Notes under the pieces: model-generated
What the model was told of the DNA's origin: nothing
What the model saw: only the letters and a program-made list of their open reading frames with translations
Databases searched by the model: none
NCBI GenBank assembly: GCA_029945375.1
Contig: CM057057.1
Span: 4,464,001 to 4,528,000 of the forward strand
Direction of reading: 5' to 3'
DNA: 64,000 nt
Source: Agaricus subrufescens
Lineage: Eukaryota > Basidiomycota > Agaricomycetes > Agaricales > Agaricaceae
Made by a program: the position numbers and the translations under genes
Shown here: in pieces, positions 35,865 to 50,122 of the stretch
Numbering within the stretch: the stretch's first letter is position 1
Layout: each line of letters begins with the position of its first letter

Positions 35865-37962
35865 ATGGTTGCGCATTCGGAAACATCACAAACTCCTCGC
35901 AGACAGGCCTCCCGTAGCCATATAACGGAGAACATGACCACCGTCAGCCAAATGTTCATCGGCGCCGTCAAGGACGAGTGGATGCTTTTCAGGTCGGTCT
36001 TTATGATTTAAGCGCTCTTCTCCACGATGTACTCATTTTCCACCTAGTGATCGTGCCTCCGATTATCGCATTGGTGAACCCATAGGCTATGGCGCCTCCT
36101 CCACTGTATATGCTGCTACCTTCCGGCCAAGAGCCAAGGACTCTTCCAGGCACCCCGCACCTGTCCCCTGTGCGCTTAAAGTCTTGGACCTCGACACTCT
36201 CCCTCGCCGCTCGCTGCAACTCCTTCAGAGGGAGACCACCCTGATGTCTCTCTCAAAGCATCCCAACGTACTTCGAGTTCGTGGTTCCTGGATCGACGGC
36301 CACAAACTGTTCATTGCCCTTCGTCTCATGAACAAAGGTAGCGCTGCTGACGTCATGCGCTACGGCTGGCCAGGTGGCATGGAAGAAGATGTTATCCGGT
36401 GTATTCTACGACAAGCTCTGCAAGGTTTAAAGTAAATTACCCTGCCGCTTTGAAGGCTTCTCTGACCCTGACCTTCTCATCAGCTATCTTCATATAAACG
36501 GCTTCATCCATCGCGACATTAAAGCCGCTAATCTTCTTATCGATGACAACGGGACTGTCCTTTTGGGAGACCTGGGCGTCGCTGCAGATCTCACCGAGGA
36601 CTCGTCTCATCATATGCCCTCCAATTCAGGAAAGACTACCGCTGCAGCCGCACTAACCCAAACACAACCTAAGCGTTTTGTCGCCTTTGATGACCCAAAC
36701 CCTAAGGGCAGACCTAGGATTGGGAAGCGCAAGTCATTTGTTGGCACCGTAAGTTTTTTTTTTTTTTACAATTTCGAGGGGAAAGAAATCAATGTACGCA
36801 GCCCTGCTGGATGGCACCGGAGCTTGTAGAAGGCCGACAATATGATTCCTCTGCCGACATATGGAGCTTTGGCATCACCGCCCTAGAACTGAGCCAGGGT
36901 CGGCCGCCTATGTCGAGGCAGCCACCCAAGGAGGTTCTTTTACGAATGTAAGTGTCTTCATGACCTTTCCTATGTCCATGAGATGACGTGCACCCCAGTA
37001 TTAATGATGCGTCTCCTACTCTGAACCGGGACGGTGGATCATTCAAGTATTCCCGCGCCTTCAAGGAGATGATTGACAGCTGCCTTGTCAAAGATCCAGC
37101 AGCACGGTAAGGGACATCACCTATTTCGTTAACGCGCTAGCTGAAATATATGCAGTCCCACTGCAGAACAACTGCTGCAGTCACAGTTTTTTAGGGGTGC
37201 AAAAAAACCTACTTATCTGATTAATGCTATACTAAGTATGTTTTTCTGCGCCAATGCGATATGTCGATACTCACTGGTTTCAAAGAGGGCCTACCACCTT
37301 TAACGCAACGGCAGGAGCGCCGCGCCGCACGCCACTTAACACATGTTTCGACTGTTGACTCGTGGGACTTTGCGTTATCTAGCCATTCCCCCACAAGTAC
37401 AATCCATCATCGGCGACCTATCCCAGAAGATACGCTTTCTCCTACGCCAGAATGCCAAGAAAAGTTTGATTTTGGCGACGACGACGAGGTGCCACCCAAA
37501 CACGCCACAGGGCTCATCAGTGCCACAATCTCCTTCACGGAAGGTGGCATGTTGGCTAATCATGTGGACCGCAATTCATCAGCGCCACTTACCGACTCCC
37601 CTTCTTTGACTTATTCAAATCCAAAATTATCTGAGAAAGCAGTTCTATCTCCCCACCATCAAGAGTCTACAAAGAGGAGTTTTTGGTCGCGTATTAATCC
37701 GAAACTCAGAAGGTCTTCGTCACTTCGGGGAATCAATTCGCTTGTGCTGAATACTGATGACGATCAAGAGAGAAGTTCGTCATCGTCTTCCATCTCTCAG
37801 TCTCGGGTCGTGGTTAAAAGTTCTGGAAAAGTTGTAGACGTTTCAGTTCGTCCTGCAACTTCAGATGGTAGTACCCGTATGACTAGGCGCTCCCCTCCAA
37901 AGAAAGGGAGAAAGTTGTCAGGGATATTCGGTGAAGCAAAGAGCATGTTCTCTCGACTGTAA
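35865..37962 (+). CDS. STE20-type protein kinase, OSR1/SPAK (GCK-VI) like
   Basis: Cytosolic Ser/Thr kinase; relatives act with Mo25 in stress and ion or polarity signalling. The start is at [20 protein letters not shown]. Kinase motifs: glycine loop [16 protein letters not shown], lysine CALKVLDLD (a DLD signature of this subgroup), [11 protein letters not shown], catalytic [13 protein letters not shown] variant LGDLGVAAD (Asp-Leu-Gly), and the STE20 signature [12 protein letters not shown] joined across an intron. Then come [10 protein letters not shown] and the ending [13 protein letters not shown] long Ser-rich regulatory tail follows ([18 protein letters not shown]) with no clear docking domain. 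About five introns. The stop is TAA at 37960-37962, 110 bases before a tRNA gene. Confidence 0.92.
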
Positions 37963-38072
37963 CTACTTGACTGTGTATACCCATGTACTAATACCCATGT
38001 AGTCCTATTTAATGTAATTGCGTTTTCTATGCAGTGAAGTAGCCGTCTAGGGTCACAGTAAATAAGGATGTT

Positions 38073-38144
38073 TCCCTCTTAGCTCAGTTGGTAGAGCGCG
38101 TCACTAGTAATGACGAGGTCAGTCGTTCGAGTCGGCTAGAGGGA
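38073..38144 (+). tRNA. tRNA-Thr, anticodon AGT, no intron
   Basis: All arms fold: acceptor TCCCTCT/AGAGGGA, D arm GCTC/GAGC, anticodon stem CGTCA/TGACG with loop CTAGTAA (anticodon AGT, read as IGU), and T arm AGTCG/CGGCT with loop TTCGAGT. A T-rich stretch follows directly and would serve as Pol III terminator. It sits 62 bases before the CSN6 start codon. Confidence 0.97.
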
Positions 38145-38206
38145 ATTTTGATTCTGTTTAGATTTTTGGAACAACCACTTGCCTTCTTCAATCCTAGCCG
38201 ACTACC

Positions 38207-39691
38207 ATGAGTGCGATGGAAACTGATGATACTTCTGTTGTCTTGTCCTCTTCCGTGACTTCTGGATTGTCTTTGTCCTTGTAAGCGCTATCCAACACTC
38301 CAGTTCAAGATAAGAACGATGCTGTTGCAGACACCCACTTCCGATCCTCAATATCTCAGAACATCTCACCCGCCGAAAACTACAGACCAAAGACACAGAT
38401 CCTTTTGGTATTTCAACAGTATTCGATTTATGTTCCTCAAGTTCACATATTCTCTCTCAGTATTAGGCGCGCTCCTTGGCACGCAGAACGGCCGTGAAGT
38501 GGAGATTGTAAACACTTTCGAGTTGGCCGTCGAAAACGATGGCGAATCCGTTGATCACGCCTTCCTTGTATCTCGCCGCGATCAATGTGAGCATCGTCTG
38601 CGATGATCCTTATCGGTAACTCATGTATAACGCTGCGCTCATGGGCTTGGAATTTGGCGATGCCCAGACAAACAGGTGTTCCCATCCTTAGAATTCATTG
38701 GTTGGTATACCGCAGCGGTCCATCCAACACCAAAGCACGTTCAATTACACGAACAGGTATGCCCAGTAGATTTTTTATTCACGCTGTTAAATACTCGTGT
38801 GTTTTGAGCTTTTGTAGTTTACAGGTTATTGTTCCGCGCCGCTTCTCCTCGCTTTGCAGCCTACACTTGCAATTGTCTCAAGCGCCGATGTTAATGCTCA
38901 GACTCTGCCTTTCAAGGCGTATGAGCCCTCTATTGAGATCAAAGAGAGGACTTCAAGATCGGTGTTTATTGAAGTCCCATATAAAGTCGAAACAGGTGAA
39001 GCGGAGAGGATTGCCGTGGATTGGACGGCGAAAGGAGGAGGTAGCGGCACCAGCTGTATGTGACTATTCCCACTCTTCTTCTTCCCATATACGGGCTTGT
39101 GGGCTTATAGTTTAACCAGTGGACTCGCACCTTCAAACCCAGAGGTCAGCTGTCAAAATGCTCCACGAACGTATCATGGTATTGGTCAAATATGTTTCCG
39201 ACGTCATAGCAGGTCGGTAATTCCTGTCTCCCTTTTTTCTAATTCTTGAATGTGTCAATTGAATTCCGTTCTCAGGTCAAGCCACAAAAGATCATGCGAC
39301 ACTTAGGGCGTTATCAGCCCTCGTTGCTTCCTTGCCTGCGACAGAGAATAAGGCATTCCGTCACGAGTTCAATACCGTAAGCTCCATGCAACGTTTTGCT
39401 CCCTGATCGCACCAAAGAGCCGTATGTATTACAGGAATATGAAGACGTCCAGCTCACTGCCTTCTTGTCATCTCTCACCAAGTCTTCAAATATCCTTAAT
39501 GACGTGAGTTCTTTTTCCCATTTAGAATTTTCTCAGTGATTCAGGACGTTGGGATGGTATAACTAATGATCATTTGCAATCTTTCTTCTTTGTTTCAGCT
39601 GGTCGACAAGCATATCGTATTGACTGCATCTCGGGAGGATCGAAGTACACGACGAAGAAATGCGCCAGGGAGACAAGGTGATTGGCATTGA
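38207..39691 (+). CDS. CSN6: COP9 signalosome subunit 6 (catalytically inactive MPN protein)
   Basis: Partner of CSN5 in the complex that removes Nedd8 from cullins. The start is at MSAMETDDTSVVLSSSVTSG. Exon joins give SLSLHPLPILNISEHLTR, then VLGALLGTQNGREVEIVNTF and DQYKQVFPSLEFIGWYTAAV, followed by HPTPKHVQLHEQ. The JAMM zinc motif is absent, as expected for CSN6. The C-terminal helical part includes HLQTQRSAVKMLHERIMVLV, KAFRHEFNTEYEDVQLTAFL and LTKSSNILNDLVDKH. The end is GRQGDWH, TGA at 39689-39691. Seven or so short GT-AG introns. Its promoter is squeezed between the tRNA-Thr and the start codon. Confidence 0.94.
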
Positions 39692-40183
39692 AGATAAACG
39701 TGTAATACATTGAGACTTCGTAATCAAAGGCATTATGAATCGCCTCACCAATATCGCATTGTCTTTGTGCGAATGAATTCACTAGCAACACCGATGTTTG
39801 AGTGACAATGCCCAAAACAACACAGCAGGAAGACCTATCGATCGAACGGCACTTGAGTTTCTGACCTATCAGATTCCAAAGCGAACGTTTGAGGTAATAG
39901 AAGGATCGTTAACCCTGAGTAGCATCCCAAACTTCTCTCTCCGTCGTTAAACGTTCTACAATCGGAAAGCCTCACTGACTTCGCATTGCAACAAGTTTAA
40001 ACGGCCGACATGGAAGTCAAGTTAGCCTCTTCTTGAGCCCCGAGTACTGTCATATCTGTGTTCAAGCTCGATGACGAGGGTCATAGACAGCGATGGTCCA
40101 TCCGCCGCACACGTTCATACTAGTACATATTATTTCTACATACATATCCGGCTATAGATGTCAAGCTCCGAATGAGCACAGAA
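39692..40183. other. Convergent 3' region of CSN6 and MCM5
   Basis: About 490 bases between two stop codons. Short open frames only; nothing recognised. Confidence 0.45.
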
Positions 40184-42982
<2,799 letters not shown>

Positions 42983-44315
42983 TCTGGGAGATATGGGGAA
43001 GAAGGACGCGTCTGGACTGTCGGTGGGGAATCGCGTGCTGCGTGCTGAGAATAATGAGCTTTAGGGCCGGTCTGTACGCGTTCAAACTGATGTTGCAAAA
43101 TCTATTAACAACCTCAAAACTTCTCGACTCTCGAACTCCTCGTGACTGTCTGTTACATTGTCAGCATGGAGATAGCCATTGGCCACACTGACCAGTCATC
43201 CTTCCGACTCTTCTTGGACATTCGATAAGGCAACCTCAGGCCGATTCCGTCATGAAATTTCTAACATCTGCCATACTATCACCGACGTTGTTATCCCAAG
43301 CTACTTGTCTACATTAACCCCGAGACGTCATGTGTCGATTTGTCGCTAGCACGGGCCCGCGTCATCGCTCAACGCATACCTTGTAGTATCGCCCCCCCTC
43401 GTGGAGATCATTGGGGGTGCAAATATTAAGATGTTGTCAAGCCCTCAGCCCATGGAACATGCCATTCATGGCTATTTGGAAACGGCATTTCGGACATTTG
43501 CTGTCAATGAGTATCGATCGTCGGAGATGATGTTCTTTGAATAAATATTGTCATCCCTCGCTGACGCAAGCTCCTCTCGATGGCGGTTTGCCCTCTCCAT
43601 CCGTTCCAGAATCTAGACCATCACCGCGGAGACAGTGGCGTTCTCCCATCGCACAATTGATTGCGTGTTAGTTTCTTCTGCCTACGAACCAGGGTCCAGT
43701 TCTTCCTATACGCGAGAGCGAATGGTCACAATGGCTAGCTCCTGATTATTCAACGCATTATATTCAACCTCCCTATACGAGGCAATGTGCATTGGCAATA
43801 GAACGAAGCAGTTTCCCACCTGAAGTGGGCGAGGAAGGGTTATTTGATCGAAATTTTTTATTGACATCCTCGATACATCATTCAAGTTTCTATTCCTTGA
43901 TGTCTGTGAATTTGATACCATCGAGTGAGGTATGCCCTCATCGAATTTTCCGGATCTCATTTTTTAGAGCCTGATACGCGAGCTGGAGAAAGCTTATACC
44001 GGTTTCAAAACACTATCCAGGCTCGGAGTCAAAAATATTGGCTCTTCGTTATTGGACCGCGGTGCCTTTGCTCGAAATCCTGCTGTGAAGAGTGTAACAT
44101 TGAGTAAAGCAACTGTTAGAGCTGGTATTTTTTCATGACGCCTATAGCTGACGAGAAACGACGGGTATCGCAACAAGTTGAATCGGTGATAGCATGAGAT
44201 GCCTCACAAGGTACACAGGCGACATTCGGGAGCATTCATAGACTGAAGCATGCGATACCCGTCGGATGTGATATCGAGGGTGCAAGAGATATGCATACAG
44301 AATAGTCGAAAAAGT
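42983..44315. other. Unexplained region upstream of MCM5; possible gene remnants
   Basis: About 1.3 kb between MCM5 and a tRNA. The first 150 bases are the presumed MCM5 promoter. Between about 43166 and 43545 the plus strand has adjacent frames that read as protein-like (for example VEIIGGANIKMLSSPQP and YLETAFRTFAVNEYRSSEMM), broken by stops and without matching splice sites. A minus frame at 43706-43960 is open for 84 codons. I recognise no family. It could be a decayed gene, an unsupported intron-rich gene, or chance. Confidence 0.3.
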
Positions 44316-44406
44316 AGCCCACCGCGGGACTCGAACCCGCAACTTTCAGATGAACATCCGCCTAAGCGTAAAAGTCTGACGCTCTGACCAATTGAGCTAG
44401 GCGGGC
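44316..44406 (-). tRNA. tRNA-Lys, anticodon TTT, with 17-nt intron
   Basis: Read on the minus strand: acceptor GCCCGCC/GGTGGGC (one G-T pair), D arm GCTC/GAGC, anticodon stem TCAGA/TCTGA, T arm GCGGG/CCCGC with TTCGAGT loop. The anticodon TTT is followed by A37, then a 17-base intron, in the canonical position. A run of T lies just downstream on the minus strand as Pol III terminator. Confidence 0.96.
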
Positions 44407-44746
44407 TTGGTAAGTATCAGCAGCTTACGCAATAGAGCTGGACTGGTTTGCTTTGACGAGTAGGGGCCGCCCAGGCAAGGCGTGTTGCCTGGATGGGTGC
44501 TGATCTGAAACTGGAGTGGATGGGGATATCACTGTATCAGCGGCATTGCAGAAGGCACGGCGGAGGGCAGACGCCTCCGTGAGAGACGGCAGGGGGGACG
44601 TGGACTTGGGGCAGCCGCTTACGTAATGCGCAGCACTCCTATATTGGAGCCCTTATTGATCTGGTTCGCTACAGCTCCAGCATTCTTTCCCAACAACCAT
44701 CTTGACCTCTCCTGACTCGCAATCTCATTACCCTCCGCAGCATACA
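44407..44746 (+). promoter_or_regulatory. Promoter region of the C2H2 gene with two bZIP-type sites
   Basis: Contains TTACGCAA at 44425-44432 and the palindrome TTACGTAA at 44619-44626, both typical bZIP (CREB/C/EBP/Yap-like) targets, and a TATA-like TATATT near 44640, about 100 bases before the start codon. Function inferred from motif only. Confidence 0.45.
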
Positions 44747-45841
44747 ATGTCGGATTCCTCGCTTCCTACAGCAGGCTTTGAGTCCTTTTCGATGGACTAC
44801 AAACAACCCGGTTTTGACTTCCTCTTCCAAAACGTGGAAACCTTGCCTTCACACCCAGACCTCGGGGAGTTCGAGTCCGAGATCGATTCAACTCTTGCAG
44901 GTTTTGAGGGGCCTGAGCACCTTCATTATCTCGTTCAGAATGATTATTCCTTCCTCAAGGCTGGAGCTGGGCCCCTTTCCGCGTTTACAGATTCGGCTTA
45001 CGAGTCCTCTTCTACGCGCTCTGAAAGTGCCTATAATCCACCCTCTCCCAACTCTGGTTCCACATACTCCTACGCCGGTTCCACATACTCCTCTGCGATA
45101 GAGCTCGAAACCATGGCATTAGACTTCCAAGCCGTTTGCGTCGATGACTACTCTACGCAACCGAGTCTCACAGGGCATGACTCGGTTGATCCCACGTCAT
45201 TCGGCCCCTTGCCTCCCACCCCGCCCCGCAGTCCCTCCGCACACATTGCTGCGGCGAAGCCTTATGCCAGAGCTGCATACTCTGACTACGGTGCGCCCAG
45301 GCGCAGCTCCATCACCTCCGAAATATATCCACAAATCACATTTAATCCTACGCCCCTCAATGCTCATTCGACGGTCTCTCCAATCAATATATCGTCCCAA
45401 TTACCTCAGGCTCAGCAGCCAGTGATCCAGTCCCGCTCAATGGTTGACCAACAGAAGGCGGACCCAAGAAAGAAGTACAAGTGCTCGCACTGTCCCCGAG
45501 GTATGTGACTCCGGTTCACCATTCCATCAGCGCATCTAATTTTAATCCTTCTAGCATTTGCCCGCGCATACAATCTAAAGACTCACAAGGCGACCCATGA
45601 CCCTAACCGCCTTAAGCCTCATGTCTGCCCCCACCGCACTTGCGGCAGGTCCTTCAGTCGTAAACATGACTTGGGCCGTCATCTTGTCAGCATTCATCGT
45701 GATGAGAGCGCACTCAGTGGCTCTGCCTCTCCCGTAAAATCCGCCATTGGCATCGAGCGGGGCAGTAGAGTCCGCTGCAACACTTGCGGCAAGAGCTGGA
45801 TTGGCCGCAGCACACCTTGTGACTGCCACGATGTCAAGTAA
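44747..45841 (+). CDS. C2H2 zinc-finger transcription factor
   Basis: Nuclear DNA-binding protein. Start chosen at MSDSSLPTAGFESFSMDYKQ; the in-frame sequence upstream begins at a TTG. One intron separates CSHCPR from AFARAYNLKTHKATH, making a C2H2 finger whose two halves come from different exons. The second finger is CPHRTCGRSFSRKHDLGRHL with VSIH. A third cysteine-rich piece, CNTCGKSWIGRSTPCDCHDV, is not a canonical finger. The N-terminal 230 residues are Ser/Thr/Pro/Tyr-rich with acidic patches, as in activation regions. The fingers sit at the extreme C-terminus. No specific orthologue recognised; target genes unknown. It is flanked by an unusually large downstream gap. Confidence 0.88.
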
Positions 45842-48800
45842 TTTAGCGCTGGCTGCGCACATGGATATCTCGGTAAATCCCCATTCGAATGTATTACCAA
45901 AACCAAATTACTAATTCTCTTCCGCAGAAATCACGGTTTTCTCCCTTGGGTCTGTCAGTATTAATGTCTATGCTTCGGCGTTGATAGACTGCGTCTCCAA
46001 TCGCTGCCAGCCCTGCACATACGCTGTATCATGCTTCGTACCGCCCTGTGTTACCACTTGGCCCCGAGACGATCATGATCGCGATATGCTTTTATTTTCA
46101 TTTCTGTCCATTTGTCTATCACGTATTTTTTTCGCGATCATACCCGCTACTGATCAGCTTGGATGGATTTTTTCCGATATCTTTAACAATGGTTTTCTAC
46201 TCGTGAACATCATTACATATTACTACTCCTACTGGTGAAGACTATCCTTTTTGTTCGTTCGTCTTTCTTCTCTTTCATTTTTCCCTCTCGCTCCTGTGCT
46301 CGAATCTATGATAAATATACCTGGTTCTGGATTCTGAATAAAATTTCTTTTACATGTCACTTTCATGAACAAGGACAATAAGTGACACAAGCGATATCGT
46401 GTTTTTGGCAACTGACCCGGGGTATTGGTGGCGGGAATGGATAGCATTTACGAGTAACGTGGACTTCGGCGACAATCACGGAGAAAAGCACATTGTTATC
46501 AGTCTCATACGCCGCTGAACCGTTATGTCTTGACACATTCATGCGTCCTTGATTCAGTGGGCCCTTAAGAAACCAGCAGATGTTCCTGCACAAAGTTTAG
46601 GCGACGCAAACTTATCAAAAATACAATGGATTTCCGGAGGTCGGGAAGTGCGTAGCTGCAAAGAGTTGAAAGCTTGTCTTCGAATTTGACGGTGCGCAGC
46701 AGTCGACTGAATTGGATTTGGGTGATCAATTATTTAAAGCGGCGTTAGTATTTTGAATGTAACACTTCGTGAGATTAGAACGGCGGCCGAAAAGATCTGG
46801 GTGTACACGGCCGCTTACCGTCCAGCATGAAATCTGGAGGAGTAGGCGGTGGTCGGAAGATTAGCAGTAGAGAGATGGCTCGTTGACTTTCTATCTCACT
46901 TACCGCCCATCAGGATGCCAAGCGCAAACAAGAAATCGTGTGCTTTGGATGTTTGTGAGACTTCTATTAGTAAACACGTTTGACATTGCTTTATCACCCA
47001 TCGGGAGGACGGCGTCACGGCGCTGATGTAGATCAGATACTCAGGCTATACACGTTATGGCTGAAGTCTAAAAATGTCCCAATAAGATATCTTGTCGCAT
47101 CGATCGCTATGGAAATACCCAATTCGCGGTAATTCAACCCTAGGACACAGCCTTGAGATGATTTCAAAAAAAAAAAAAAATTTATGTCGCATGCATGATG
47201 CTTCCCAAGGTGACAGCTGATTCATTGTATAACAACCGGTCCGTATATCAAGGCATTATGGTCAATTTTTAGCTTGCTTGCATAGCCTGCGCAGATAACT
47301 CGAGTGCTATTTGATTCAGAATAAGGATTCTTTGTTCAAAAACACAACGAGAAGGACTTCCTTCCCAATATCCACTCTCACGAGACGGGCACCGGGAGAC
47401 TGGTAGCTTGATAGAGTATAATTAAAACATGCCTCATTCCACCGATGATCATACCAAGACCCTAATCGTTATACTTAGAGTTGATATGCAAGTGCCAAGT
47501 GACGATTACATGAGGAAGTCGGCTAGCAGTCAAGCAATGCCCGCGTACTGGTAGAACTGTATTTTTGAGGATGAGATGAAAATTTATTGCACAGCCAAGA
47601 AACTTGACAGTTGGGGTTGGTAAGATTGGCGAAGATAGAGTAGATTATGTATAGATATGAGAACCGACGAGATATAATCGTCGCGCCCAAGTACACACGG
47701 CGGCATGAAGAAGGCGGATGCCGCGACAAGCTTAGCGAGTAGGTAGATAGAAACGCCGCGGTAAATATTGGTTCCGTTGGTTCAGCGTGGTTCAGAGAAG
47801 ACAAGTAGACGTCAATCATAACGATCTCCCTCTACAGCCCGATGTTGAGTTTTTCAGGCTTTTTTTATTATGTCTGAGCTAGAAGTGGAGGACCCTAGAT
47901 CTGTGTATTGTGGCAGGAAAAAAGTGATCGTCGGCGTGCTTTGATAGTGAATTCGTTAGGCACCAACACCATACGAGCGGAGGGGAGCGAGAGCTAGAGG
48001 AGTCGTACGTGAATACGTAGAAGAAATTGCGTCTTTGGCATCCTGGTACCCCTCGGGTTTTGAAGAGGCTCCTTAGCAGGAACAAACTCGAGTATAAAGC
48101 CATTTTAATATCGTCCGGACATACAACTATATCGGGGCCAGGGATATGCTAGTAGAAATACTTGGTTTGGTCCCCACCGCCGATCCTCTCAGCAACGGAG
48201 GAGTCGTCGATACTTTTTTGACGATAACCTTCAAAACGAACCAAGCCTGCGTTTTTACTCCTGTTGGACACGGCCCATCTAAAACGCCGACGTCTAGGAA
48301 GCCAGTGAAACCAGGCTATAGAAATATGTCCCAGGAAGTCCCCGTTTGTATCATAAACCCGGGCGTTCAGTCTATCCAGGCCGATGCCAGCAATCCAGAT
48401 GTATCGAGAAAAAGTTAGAATAAGTATGGATTTGCTGCACAGTGTGAAAGGACGGCGTAGTATCGTAAGGCCAAGCGGCGCGTGCTATAGAGTCCTGAAA
48501 TACCGCCCGAATGAGGGGGTCCTTTTCTAGAGATCTCGCGATCTGCGACGCGGAGGCAACGCCGCAGAAATACAAAGCGAAGACAATTGCCCGCGACTGT
48601 CCGTCGAGCCATGGGATATTCTTGATTCCTGGTGGATTCCTGGTAGGCGGACGGAGATGTGATTCATTCTGGAGGCTAATGAATACATCAAGCAGATAGG
48701 ATGGGGGCAACCTTCCCCTGGGCTCCTCCGTCGAACACCTTGAGTTAGTCTTCAACAACTAGAGTTGGGCATAGCAATAGATTGGCCAGTATCGTTCTAA

Positions 48801-48872
48801 GTAAAGGCGAGAAATGATCCAAACTCCGCTAAAGTTTACTTCTTTGATTACTCAATTTGATCGCTTTCTTCT
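45842..48872. other. 3-kb region with no secure gene
   Basis: The largest gap in the window. A polyadenylation-type AATAAA lies at 46337-46342, about 500 bases after the C2H2 stop. 46.6-48.1 kb contains only short open frames and an A homopolymer (about 47166-47180). On the minus strand 48139-48760 is open in overlapping frames (separate entry). No transposase, reverse transcriptase or terminal repeats recognised. Confidence 0.4.
48139..48760 (-). pseudogene. Possible uncharacterised gene or gene remnant
   Basis: Two long minus-strand open frames overlap and are offset by one base. The upstream frame (48372-48758) includes YLLDVFISLQNESHL and GQSRAIVFALYFCGVAS. The downstream frame continues to a TAG at about 48139 and includes RLNARVYDTNGDFLGHIS and WFHWLPRRRRFRW. 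An intron of about 82 nt ending in GATAG could join them, but its donor (GTCCTT) is weak and there is no good ATG. I do not recognise the family. It may be a real intron-containing gene with a start further upstream, a frameshifted relic, or coincidence. Confidence 0.3.
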
Positions 48873-50014
48873 ATGGACATTAACGAACTACATCCTCCAG
48901 ACGACTATAGCCATCGCTTTTTCATATGGCACGAATGGATACAAGTCAGGCTTTTATGAACTATGCGGACATTACTAACCTTATTTCTTCAGGCACATGG
49001 ACCACTCACCGCTGAGAATGTGTTCGATTACTTCGCCACTTCCATGTTTTACGATAAGCAAAGTAACAACCAAGTACTTCGGATGCAAACGATGCACACT
49101 GGGATTCCTATTGCAAATGAAGCGGAAGAGCTCAAGTGTGTCTATTCATATCCAGCCTTCAATTATTAAATGGCCACCAGGCGATTTACCGGCATAGAGT
49201 TTGCACTCGTGCATGCTCAACCACCCTCTTTCTTCATCATTCACAAACGCGAACGATTGTCTCCAGAAGAAGGTGAGTTAGCTTAGATTACCCCGTTTCT
49301 GCAGTACTCAATTCTCTCCAGTGAAGCCGGTGGCGGCATATTTTATTGTCCACAATCGCATATACCAATCACCGGATGTGTATTCTGTCCTTTCCAACCG
49401 CCTGGTAAGAGACATCCTTTCTGGTAGTATGTGCCTTGCTCACCCAGTATTCCACTAGCTCGCAGCTGTCAATTCTCTCCAAGCCTCACTAAACGTCTTG
49501 AGAAAACATCGCCCAGACTATACTCCCAGAACTGGATTTGTTTGGCCCATAGCAGATCCTAACCTTACTGACGACGCGTCAAAGACGCGGAAACAAGATT
49601 CTGAAGCCTCTACGACAGAGCAAGATGGACTCGCTGCCGATGCCAATAAGAGCTCACAGAATGCGAAGAAAGAGCAGAACACTGCGCTATTATTCAACGC
49701 TATGCGTACTACAGCTGCTCATTCCAGGCTTTCTTATACTCCTATCACTGCAGAAGCCGCAGACACTGGTGCGGCGTCTGCAACCCCTGCTTTGACACAA
49801 CAGCGTCTTTCTGTTACACCAGCCCCGGGCTCTCAGGATACATTAGCAAAAGGTACAGCAGCCACCACTAGTCAACCTCAAGAACCACCCAAAGGCCCAC
49901 CAGGGGGTGGCAAGAAAAAGAGAAAACGTATGTATGCAATTCTTTCTTGCGTGACTTGACTTCTGATGCTTGAGTTTAGGTACTTCACTCGCAGCACCTC
50001 CTCTCCTACCTTAG
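48873..50014 (+). CDS. MED6: Mediator complex subunit 6
   Basis: Head-module subunit of Mediator, linking activators to RNA polymerase II. Start MDINELHPPDDYSHRFFIWH; the first exon ends EWIQ and joins AHGPLTAENVFDYFATSMFY, matching the conserved family N-terminus. Later pieces are NNQVLRMQTMHTGIPI, FTGIEFALVHAQPPSFFIIH and VAAYFIVHNRIYQSPDVYSV, then NRLLAAVNSLQASLNVLRKH and PRTGFVWPI. The C-terminal half is low-complexity and ends in a basic stretch (GGGKKKRKR), split by the last intron. TAG at 50012-50014. Five short GT-AG introns. Convergent with AP-3 sigma at 108 bases. Confidence 0.93.
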
Positions 50015-50122
50015 CGCCGGTCTCAATTATGATTTCCTTATAATATTGGTATTCTACATGAACAGAAGCTCCAAATGCTATAGACGGGCGCAACTGTACG
50101 GCATGGAAGATTTCAATGGATC

